DNA of 7,537 nucleotides. Origin: CAZESH01 sp964514665. Its GTDB lineage: Bacteria > Bacillota > Bacilli > Paenibacillales > KCTC-25726. Each line of letters starts with the position of its first letter. Position 1 is the first letter of the stretch. Shown piece after piece: positions 1-4,696 of this stretch. The notes under the pieces are model-generated. The model did no database searches. It was not told where the DNA came from and was given only the letters and a program-made list of their open reading frames with translations. The stretch covers positions 1-7,537 of the forward strand of contig CAZESH010000220.1 of assembly GCA_964514665.1 (NCBI GenBank), written 5' to 3'. Position numbers and translations under genes: made by a program.

Positions 1-174
1 ATTGTACCTCAAATGACTGAGGTTGAGAGTTTACACAAAATATTTTACAGACTCGCTTACGAACAAATTGTTCGCAACTCCGAAACACTGACGGTCATTA
101 AGGCGTCGGTACGCCAAGCCAACGAATACTTGACGGATTCCCCGTTTAAGTCGCCGCTGACTACTGACCGTTGA
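1..174 (+). CDS. C-terminal end of an unrecognised protein (5' end outside window)
   Basis: Reading from base 1 in the first frame, 57 codons are open and end at TGA 172-174. The visible peptide starts IVPQMTEVESLHKIFYRLAY and ends KSPLTTDR. It is mostly helical in character, with alternating charged and hydrophobic residues. There is no signal peptide, membrane segment or motif that I recognise. The start lies upstream of the window, or the reading frame is not a gene at all; 57 open codons are only modest evidence. Its stop codon directly follows the first bases of a promoter-like -35 box (171-176), so the next transcription unit starts right at its end. No function is proposed. Confidence 0.35.
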   Translation: MVPQMTEVESLHKIFYRLAYEQIVRNSETLTVIKASVRQANEYLTDSPFKSPLTTDR

Positions 175-199
175 TGAATGTTTGACTTCATACTATAAT
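171..199 (+). promoter_or_regulatory. Sigma-A-type promoter
   Basis: TTGATG at 171-176 is separated by exactly 17 bases from a perfect TATAAT at 194-199. A start near 206 would give a transcript of about 145 bases that ends at the terminator at 320-350. The -35 box overlaps the stop codon of the preceding partial reading frame. Confidence 0.6.
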
Positions 200-239
200 G
201 ATTATCGTCGACTTATATGGATTGGCTAGGGGTTTCCCA

Positions 240-302
240 ATGCACTTCCCCAAACCTTTTTCCCTTTCGAAGGGGCGGCGATTTCAATTATTCCCAATTT
301 AG
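240..302 (+). CDS. Possible 20-residue cationic peptide, or the body of a small RNA
   Basis: ATG at 240-242 is preceded by AGGGG at 228-232 with a 7-base spacer, and runs 20 codons to TAG 300-302. The peptide begins MHFPKPFSLS and ends with the hydrophobic QLFPI. It has five basic residues (two Lys, two Arg, one His) and no acidic ones. It lies entirely inside a promoter-to-terminator unit and ends 18 bases before the terminator stem. The alternative is that the transcript works as RNA: it carries C-rich stretches (CTTCCCC near 244-250, TTTCCC near 260-266) of the kind used by Gram-positive small RNAs to pair with ribosome binding sites. The arrangement is visible in the sequence; function is unknown. 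Confidence 0.25.
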   Translation: MHFPKPFSLSKGRRFQLFPI

Positions 303-319
303 AAATAATTCCAAGGAAT

Positions 320-350
320 CCGCGCAATATTTAAGACGCGGTTTTTTTTT
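320..350 (+). terminator. Rho-independent terminator
   Basis: CCGCG (320-324) pairs with CGCGG (337-341) across a 12-base loop and is followed directly by nine T residues (342-350). It ends the small transcription unit that starts near 206. Confidence 0.7.
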
Positions 351-379
351 ATAGAAATATTTTCTAGGGGCGATATCAC

Positions 380-393
380 TGCCAACCTTGGCA
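380..393. repeat. Perfect dyad TGCCAA-N2-TTGGCA
   Basis: Six-base arms at 380-385 and 388-393 separated by CC. It lies between the two convergent terminators and just beyond the T-run of the minus-strand one. It could be a protein-binding dyad or part of an extended termination region. No function is assigned. Confidence 0.35.
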
Positions 394-395
394 AG

Positions 396-433
396 AAAAA
401 GCCGCTCGTTTCCCGACAGGGAAAGTAAGCGGC
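396..433 (-). terminator. Rho-independent terminator for the minus-strand GH127 remnant
   Basis: On the minus strand, GCCGCT (433-428) and TTTCCC (424-419) pair with GGGAAA (414-409) and AGCGGC (406-401). The loop is four bases and there is a small internal loop. The stem is followed by a five-T run and then C (400-395). It lies about 150 bases after the stop codon of the GH127 remnant. The long 3' gap (434-582) contains no other gene that I can support. Confidence 0.75.
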
Positions 434-582
434 GACAAAATGCCCGAACCCCTAGCCCGATCAATATTATGCTCATCCTATGAATCGAATCGCATCTTAT
501 TCTAACTAATTCTTCAGAAAATCGTATCCTGACAATGGGGGGCATTAACTGATGTGAACACTCTACTATTTTTTTTAAGGCT

Positions 583-1254
583 CTATTCTTTGAAGTCTGA
601 TCCCATCGTTCGCAGAACGCCATAAATCCCATTGAGCTTATCTTCCGGCACAAACTTAAACTCGACTTGATCGTTCCCGTTAATCATTGCTGCCGGAATG
701 GAATAAAACTTCGTGACGAATTCCCGACTGTAAACCGGAGACGACCGATCGCTGGCCAACAGCTTGCCATACGCATAGATATGCAGCACGCGGTCATGGT
801 GAATGGATAAGTAGGTCACCTGAAGCAGGTTCTCCATGTCCGGAATCACCTTCAACTCATAGCTAAACCATCCGCCGGGAGTCGCAATGCGACCGTTCTG
901 ACCTTCCCATGCCCCGCCGACTGTCCCTTCTCCTTGAATGTCATGCTGAAGTTCGTACTGATCGTTGCCTAACTGAACACTGTCAATCGTAGCTTCTTTC
1001 ACGAGCTGTTCCATTCTGGCTTGCTCCAAGTGCCGCTTGAGCTCCTCGGAATCCGGTTCGACAATGTGCCAATAGATGCCGTATCGCTCTTGATGCTGCT
1101 TGTAATGGGGAGTGAAGACGAGCCGGTCATCCTCGTCCGTATTTCGCAGCCTGAATACAAGCTTTCCGTCTTCCTTTACAAGATACCTGTCAATCCTATT
1201 CAACCATTGATCCGGTTTCATCCCGGCCGGAATCAAGAAATCCTTGACCAGCAT
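583..1254 (-). pseudogene. 3' remnant of a GH127 beta-L-arabinofuranosidase (DUF1680 type)
   Basis: The 223-codon frame ends at TAG (585-583). It matches what I know of the C-terminal third of GH127 proteins: residues about 1-70 carry the 'LVFTPHYKQHQERYGIYWHIV' type segment that closes the barrel-plus-sandwich core, and residues about 90-220 resemble the accessory beta-sandwich (DUF6805-like) with 'QGEGTVGGAWEGQNGRIATPGGWFSYEL' and a terminal 'GIYGVLRTMGSDFKE'. [Sequence strings are shown split here: LVFTPHYKQH, QERYGIYWHIV; QGEGTVGGAW, GGWFSYEL.] GH127 enzymes usually exceed 600 residues. The whole catalytic (alpha/alpha)6 barrel, with the zinc-bound cysteines and catalytic residues, is missing. 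Upstream of the ATG the frame stays open only to about 1309, and there it is antisense to the MFS pseudogene. No ribosome binding site was seen before the ATG. It is best read as a truncated remnant, without enzyme activity. Confidence 0.75.
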
Positions 1255-1280
1255 TCTGCCAAAAAAGGAGCTTAAAAACG

Positions 1281-1809
1281 ATGGGGAAGCAACAAAGCAG
1301 GTTGGGTTTTATCATTGCCGGGCTGTTGTTCGGCATTTTCGCGGCAGCGATTGACAATACGATCGTAGCGACCCGCCATGGGCACGATCGTCGCCGATCT
1401 GGGCGGCCTCGGCAAGTTTGTGTGGGTGACTTCCGCCTATCTCGTGACCGAGATGGCATTGCTGCTTGGCACGCTAACACCGGACACGTCCAAGTGGCTG
1501 TTGACCGTTTACATGATCGTAGCGGGTTTGGGCGTCGGATTCTCATTCTCGGTGCTCGGGGTGGCGGGCATTCACTGCTTCGACATGCGCCAGCGGGGCT
1601 CGGCGAACTCGACGCTGGCTTTCGTTCGCTCACTTGGCATGACAGCGGGAATAACCGTGTTTGGCATGATCCAGCGAAACCTGTTGACGAGCAAGCTCAG
1701 CGACGCGTTTGGCGGGGCAGGCGGATCGATCGGCGAAACGTTCGGCAGTGCCAAGAGTCAACAGGGCGGAGCGAGCCAGGCGAAAGCGGAAATGAGCGGC
1801 GGGCGTTGA
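1281..1809 (+). pseudogene. Decayed MFS multidrug exporter, DHA2 (EmrB/QacA-like) family
   Basis: A good ribosome binding site (AAAGGAG, 1264-1270) precedes ATG 1281. The first 31 residues (MGKQQSRLGF... AAIDNTIVAT) are a typical first membrane segment with the D-N-T-I-V motif. The frame then breaks at the CCC run 1372-1374. Removing one C restores TAMGTIVADLGG and continues through the second helix (FVWVTSAYLVTEMA, to about 1458). The next codons jump straight to a late segment (GTLTPDTSKW, MIVAGLGVGFSFSV, FDMRQRGSANST, SLGMTAGITVFGMIQRN). About 300 residues of central helices are therefore gone. The frame ends at TGA 1807-1809 after GSAKSQQGG..., without the usual last helix. A single insertion, an internal deletion and a 3' loss make it non-functional. 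Its 5' side directly abuts the GH127 remnant. Confidence 0.85.
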
Positions 1810-1831
1810 TTTGGGGCTGCCACGCCGTTGC

Positions 1832-1852
1832 CTTGCACGCGCCGGCTGCAAG
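1832..1852 (+). repeat. Hairpin after the MFS pseudogene
   Basis: CTTGCA (1832-1837) pairs with TGCAAG (1847-1852) around a nine-base GC-rich loop, followed by TGTTTAT. It may be a weak or decayed terminator. No true T-run follows. Confidence 0.3.
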
Positions 1853-1857
1853 TGTTT

Positions 1858-1887
1858 ATGGCACATCCCTCACAAGTGATATATAAT
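1858..1887 (+). promoter_or_regulatory. Promoter of the CBS-domain gene
   Basis: A perfect TATAAT at 1882-1887 is preceded by a weak -35 (ATGGCA, 1858-1863, 18-base spacer). A small inverted repeat, ACTTT-TATG-AAAGT (1889-1902), covers the expected start point and could be an operator. The leader to ATG 1925 would be about 30 bases and ends in a run of G that forms the ribosome binding site. Confidence 0.45.
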
Positions 1888-1924
1888 GACTTTTATGAAA
1901 GTATAAAAAAGGGGGGGGTGACAG

Positions 1925-2329
1925 ATGCAAATTTCCGATTTTATGTATCCCAAGCACAAAGTTGCCTATATCGTCTCTTCCGCTACCATGCGGGAAGCCG
2001 TGGAAATGTTGGAGCACCATCATTACACGGCAATCCCTGTCGTTGACGGAGAAGGGAAATACGCAGGTACGCTTTCCGAAGGGGATTTGTTTTGGAAAAT
2101 GAAATACACTCCGGGACTATGCTTTGATAACTTGGATATCGTCAAAGTCAATGAAATCAAGCGCCGTATCCATAATGAGAGCGTAGCGGTCAATGCCCAT
2201 CTGGAGGATATGCTTCATCTGGCTGCCGACCAAAATTTCGTTCCCGTCGTAGACGACAACCAAATCTTTATCGGAATCATCCGTCGAAAAGACATCATTG
2301 AGTACTACACCAGCAATATCACCGATTGA
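1925..2329 (+). CDS. Stand-alone tandem CBS-domain protein
   Basis: A 134-residue protein made of little more than one CBS pair. CBS1 spans about residues 7-60, with YTAIPVVD (34-41) and the GTLSEGDL (48-55) nucleotide-contact motif. CBS2 spans about 75-130, with FVPVVDD (105-111) and GIIRRKDI (117-124). Such pairs bind adenine nucleotides. Among Firmicutes, small stand-alone CBS proteins of this size include cyclic-di-AMP sensors (DarB/YkuL, about 147 residues), but the sequence alone does not show which ligand this one binds. It is soluble, with no membrane segment or signal peptide. The start is fixed by the eight-G block followed by TG just upstream (1911-1920). It has its own promoter and a strong terminator, so it is probably monocistronic. 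The nucleotide-binding role is from family knowledge; a c-di-AMP role is a guess. Confidence 0.9.
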   Translation: MQISDFMYPKHKVAYIVSSATMREAVEMLEHHHYTAIPVVDGEGKYAGTLSEGDLFWKMKYTPGLCFDNLDIVKVNEIKRRIHNESVAVNAHLEDMLHLAADQNFVPVVDDNQIFIGIIRRKDIIEYYTSNITD

Positions 2330-2362
2330 CCGCAGCAATATTCCGATAAGGTCCTAATATAG

Positions 2363-2393
2363 AAACCTGTGTCCAATGTGACATGGGTTTTTT
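2363..2393 (+). terminator. Strong Rho-independent terminator after the CBS gene
   Basis: AAACCTGTGTC (2363-2373) pairs over 11 bases (two G-U pairs) with GACATGGGTTT (2380-2390), with a six-base loop and a T-run ending at 2393. A further dyad, CATTCA-TT-TGAATG (2394-2407), follows immediately. Confidence 0.85.
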
Positions 2394-2446
2394 CATTCAT
2401 TTGAATGGGGGAAAATGGGTGAATGCCCCAATCACCATGCGGTTAG

Positions 2447-2473
2447 GCGCATATCCTGATGTTAGGAAAGCGC
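2447..2473 (+). repeat. Nested hairpin just before the PfpI ribosome binding site
   Basis: GCGC (2447-2450) can pair with GCGC (2470-2473), with an inner TCCT (2454-2457)/AGGA (2464-2467) stem. The structure ends at the base before the GAGGTGAG ribosome binding site (2474-2481). I see no convincing promoter between the CBS terminator and this point. A role in translation is possible but unproven. Confidence 0.3.
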
Positions 2474-2489
2474 GAGGTGAGTCTTTTTT

Positions 2490-3038
2490 ATGAAATTTAC
2501 CGCAAAGAAAGTATTGGTTCTTGTCGAGCAGGAATTTGAGGATTTGGAGATGTGGTATCCGATCCTGCGTATGCATGAAGCGGATATTGCAGTCGATTTG
2601 GCCGGAATGAAGGCCCATACGGATTACCTGGGGAAATACGGGATCCCCGTCACAACGGATTTGTCTTTCCCGCAAGTCAAAACGAGAGATTATGCCGGCC
2701 TTTATATCCCGGGGGGCTGGGCGCCGGATAAATTAAGAACGAATCCGCAGGTCCTTCAAATCACAAAAGAATTTTTCCGCAGAAACAAGCCGATTGCCGT
2801 GATCTGCCATGCCCCCTGGGTGCTCATTTCCGCCGATGCGGTGAAAGGCTACACGATGACCTCATTCCCTTCGCTGAAGGCCGATTTGGAAAATGCCGGG
2901 GCAACTTGGGTGGATAAAAAAACGGTAGTCGACCGCAACATGATATCGGCAAGAACAGCAGATGATTTTCCTGTTTTCATGAAAGCCTTTATTGACATTC
3001 TGGGAAGTGGAAGCCAGCCGATATCAACATCTTTTTGA
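2490..3038 (+). CDS. PfpI/DJ-1 family protein (type 1 glutamine amidotransferase-like)
   Basis: A 182-residue cytoplasmic protein of the DJ-1/PfpI superfamily, close to the usual 165-190 residues. The start ATG has GAGGTGAG 8 bases upstream. The N-terminal strand KKVLVLVEQEFEDLEMWYP carries the conserved Glu (about E15) beside the active site. IPGGWAPDKLR (73-83) supplies the acidic residue that in PfpI comes from the neighbouring subunit; here it is Asp80, not Glu. VICHAPW (104-110) is the nucleophile elbow, with Cys106 and His107. TSFPSLKADLENAGATWVD is also typical. Members have been described as intracellular proteases, or glyoxal-related deglycases and stress proteins; the true substrate of this one cannot be read from sequence. 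nagA starts 110 bases downstream with its own promoter-like element. Confidence 0.9.
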   Translation: MKFTAKKVLVLVEQEFEDLEMWYPILRMHEADIAVDLAGMKAHTDYLGKYGIPVTTDLSFPQVKTRDYAGLYIPGGWAPDKLRTNPQVLQITKEFFRRNKPIAVICHAPWVLISADAVKGYTMTSFPSLKADLENAGATWVDKKTVVDRNMISARTADDFPVFMKAFIDILGSGSQPISTSF

Positions 3039-3045
3039 AAATAGC

Positions 3046-3060
3046 ATGGGCTCCGCCCAT
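3046..3060 (+). repeat. Perfect hairpin in the PfpI-nagA gap
   Basis: ATGGGC (3046-3051) and GCCCAT (3055-3060) flank TCC, eight bases after the PfpI stop codon. No T-run follows on either strand, so it is a poor terminator. It may protect the 3' end or mark a weak stop. Confidence 0.35.
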
Positions 3061-3107
3061 ACTCCATATGATTTAAATAAAATCTATCCTTCCAAGCATC
3101 ATTTATG

Positions 3108-3113
3108 TATAAT
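3108..3113 (+). promoter_or_regulatory. Candidate -10 box for nagA
   Basis: A perfect TATAAT lies 35 bases before the nagA ATG. The region 17 bases upstream (TATCCT, 3085-3090) is a poor -35, so an activator or a weak basal promoter would be needed. The expected start is near 3120, inside the inverted repeat described next. Read-through from the PfpI gene is the alternative. Confidence 0.4.
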
Positions 3114-3117
3114 AACT

Positions 3118-3137
3118 CCATATATTTCCGGATATGG
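3118..3137 (+). promoter_or_regulatory. nagA: Inverted repeat overlapping the nagA ribosome binding site
   Basis: CCATAT (3118-3123) and ATATGG (3132-3137) are perfect arms around an eight-base loop. The 3' arm runs into the G-rich ribosome binding site (GGGGGGAG, 3136-3143). It can be read as a start-site operator or as an RNA hairpin that hides the ribosome binding site. ACTCCATAT occurs at 3061-3069 and again at 3115-3123 as a direct repeat 54 bases apart, which favours a protein-binding site. I see no match to the usual NagR or CcpA site patterns. Confidence 0.35.
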
Positions 3138-3147
3138 GGGGAGCGCA

Positions 3148-4296
3148 ATGAAACCTTTGGCCATTACGAATGTGCGGATTGCCGCCGAGGACGGGATATG
3201 GGAGCAGGGTACCGTATATGTAAAAGAAGGAAGCATTCATAGTATGGAGAAGTCTGTTTGCCGCCTTTCCGAAGCTTGGGAAAAGCTGGACGGGCAGGGA
3301 TGTCTGCTGATCCCGGGCATGGTGGACGTGCACATCCACGGGGCAAACGGATCCGACATGATGGACGGAACAACCGCAAGCGTGGAGGAAGTCTCCAGGA
3401 TGTGCGCCCGCACGGGCTGCACCTCTTTTCTGGCAACATCGGTCACCTCGTCGATTGAAGATCTGCTGGCGATGATCGGCAGTGTCCGCAATACGATAGG
3501 CAGGGAGCCCGGCGCGCGGATTGCCGGTCTTCACCTTGAAGGGCCCTATCTGCATCCGAAACGGAAGGGGATGCAGAACGAGCGGCATTTGCGGCATCCC
3601 GACCTGTCGGAGATGGGGATGGTTCTGGATAAGGCTGAAGGCTTGGTGCGCATGGTTACGCTTGCGCCCGAGCTGCCGGGAGGGCTAGAGCTGGTGCGGT
3701 TTTTGCGGGAGAAAGGGATTGTGGTGGCTGTCGCTCATTCCGATGCTGATTATGAAGAAGCGAAACAGGCCTTCGAGCAGGGAGCGAGCCATGTCACCCA
3801 CTGCTTCAACGGCATGCGCCCGATCCATCACCGCGATCCGGGAGTGGTTGTGGCCGCCTTTGAGCAGCCGCATGTCAGCCTGCAGGCCATTGTCGACGAT
3901 GTCCACCTTCATCCCGCTATCGTCAGGCTGATGTTCCGGATTAAAGGGGCGGACGGCATGGTTTTGATTACGGATGCCCTGCAGGCGATGGGAATGGGCG
4001 ACGGACTGTATACGTTCGGCGGGCATGAGGTGACCGTCAAGGAAGGCGTCGCCCGCTTAAACGACGGGACGCTGTCCTCGAGTACGGTGACGATGAATGA
4101 AGCGCTGCGCAGAACGGTAAACAACGGCATTCCGCTCTGGGATGCCGTGATGATGGCGACCCGCACGCCCGCGAGCGTGCTCGGATTGTTCAATAAAGGG
4201 AGGATCGCGCCGGGAGCCGATGCCGATCTCGTGCTTCTGGACGACGATTTTCAAGTGCTGTGGACGATGATTGGCGGAAAAATACTTCCCGCTTGA
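3148..4296 (+). CDS. nagA: N-acetylglucosamine-6-phosphate deacetylase
   Basis: A 382-residue cytoplasmic enzyme, the normal length for NagA. It removes acetate from GlcNAc-6-phosphate to give glucosamine-6-phosphate, which links GlcNAc and peptidoglycan recycling to glycolysis or cell-wall synthesis. Amidohydrolase signatures in order: PGMVDVHIHG (56-65; metal ligands H62 and H64), LEGPYLHP (130-137; E131), AHSDAD (196-201; H197), THCFNGM (217-223; H218), PIHHRDPG (225-232), DDVHLHP (250-256; substrate His), ITDALQAMG (274-282; catalytic D276) and a C-terminal G-x-I-x-x-G-x-D-A-D-L-V strand (351-362). The ATG at 3148 is chosen because it has GGGGGGAG just upstream and starts with the typical KPLAITNVRI strand. 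The frame is open back to 2992, but that part overlaps the PfpI gene and is not conserved-looking. No nagB or PTS gene is adjacent in the window. Confidence 0.95.
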   Translation: MKPLAITNVRIAAEDGIWEQGTVYVKEGSIHSMEKSVCRLSEAWEKLDGQGCLLIPGMVDVHIHGANGSDMMDGTTASVEEVSRMCARTGCTSFLATSVTSSIEDLLAMIGSVRNTIGREPGARIAGLHLEGPYLHPKRKGMQNERHLRHPDLSEMGMVLDKAEGLVRMVTLAPELPGGLELVRFLREKGIVVAVAHSDADYEEAKQAFEQGASHVTHCFNGMRPIHHRDPGVVVAAFEQPHVSLQAIVDDVHLHPAIVRLMFRIKGADGMVLITDALQAMGMGDGLYTFGGHEVTVKEGVARLNDGTLSSSTVTMNEALRRTVNNGIPLWDAVMMATRTPASVLGLFNKGRIAPGADADLVLLDDDFQVLWTMIGGKILPA

Positions 4297-4321
4297 AATC
4301 GGACTTTCCCCGATCTTTAAT
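4293..4321 (+). promoter_or_regulatory. Sigma-A-type promoter at the end of nagA
   Basis: TTGAAA (4293-4298, overlapping the nagA stop) and TTTAAT (4316-4321) are 17 bases apart, each matching consensus at five of six positions. Transcription would start near 4328 and read through the structured region to the terminator at 4586. Confidence 0.5.
4298..4314 (+). promoter_or_regulatory. Dyad inside the promoter spacer
   Basis: ATCGG (4298-4302) and CCGAT (4310-4314) surround seven bases and fill the interval between the -35 and -10 boxes. This is a typical position for a repressor operator or MerR-like activator site. It could instead be a weak terminator of nagA, since CTTTAAT follows. Confidence 0.35.
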
Positions 4322-4327
4322 AAATGT

Positions 4328-4586
4328 ATTCATGTCAGACGATTAACGGAGGACCCACCCGACGATGAGGAAAGTACACGTTTCCTGAAGATACTTGTGC
4401 ATGCGCAAGCGGCGTTTTCCGCGCAGGAAAACAGGTCAGGGATGCGTGCGTCGATTTGGGGACTTAAACAGGGCAACGAAAGAAAGGGATTTTTTTGCGC
4501 TTCACGCCGTGTTTTTTGGGCATTCCGTTTCTTTCGCAGACCTTTCCCCCGCGTATTCGACCGTGTGCCGTAGGCCGCGGTTTTTT
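4328..4586 (+). ncRNA. Candidate structured RNA or conditional-termination leader, class unknown
   Basis: No credible protein gene occupies the 400 bases between nagA and the hydrolase; the open frames are arginine- or cysteine-rich shadows. Four stems follow one another: AGGAAA/TTTCCT (4368-4373, 4381-4386), CTTGTG/CGCAAG (4394-4399, 4404-4409), GTTTTCC/GGAAAAC (4414-4420, 4426-4432) and a long one, CGAAAGAAA-GGG with CCG-TTTCTTTCG (4477-4488, 4525-4536; one mismatch). An intrinsic terminator then follows (4561-4586). With the promoter at 4293-4321 the RNA would be about 260 bases. I compared it by eye with T-box, TPP, SAM, cobalamin, lysine, glmS, c-di-GMP, 6S and SRP signatures and found no match. 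It may be an independent RNA or a leader controlling the hydrolase-deacetylase genes. Stem positions are seen; function is inferred. Confidence 0.4.
4561..4586 (+). terminator. Rho-independent terminator
   Basis: CCGTG and GCC (4561-4569, with one bulged T) pair with GGC and CGCGG (4573-4580) around GTA, followed by six T (4581-4586) and ATTAT. CCGCG at 4549-4553 could pair with the same 3' arm, so two alternative folds compete. It closes the structured region and lies 110 bases before the hydrolase start. Confidence 0.7.
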
Positions 4587-4696
4587 ATTATGCCTTGGAA
4601 TGGGGGAATTTCTTTGTTCATGCGGGGACAGCTGGAGCTGCGCCTTCGTTTGGAAGGAGATTGAAGCCTTGCTGCAGAAAGAGTTAAGGAAATGTA

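Noticed and set aside
182..199. TTGACT directly before TATAAT as a promoter
   Set aside because: The spacer is only six bases; TTGATG at 171-176 with 17 bases fits instead.
198..302. Longer version of the 20-codon peptide starting at ATG 198 (34 codons)
   Set aside because: Its start codon lies inside the -10 box, so the transcript would not contain it, and there is no ribosome binding site.
288..653. Minus-strand open frame of 121 codons
   Set aside because: It overlaps the end of the GH127 remnant and both terminators, and part of its peptide is simply the translated terminator hairpin.
2394..2490. Promoter for the PfpI gene starting at TTGAAT 2401
   Set aside because: No acceptable -10 box occurs at 16-18 bases; the region 2424-2429 is TGCCCC.
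2992..3147. N-terminal extension of nagA by 52 codons
   Set aside because: It overlaps the PfpI gene and the gap, has no ribosome binding site, and the typical NagA N-terminus begins at 3148.
4471..4490. Possible c-di-GMP-I riboswitch from ACAGGGCAA followed by GAAAG
   Set aside because: The rest of the conserved core (GGGAYGCAAAGCC and the receptor for the tetraloop) is absent.
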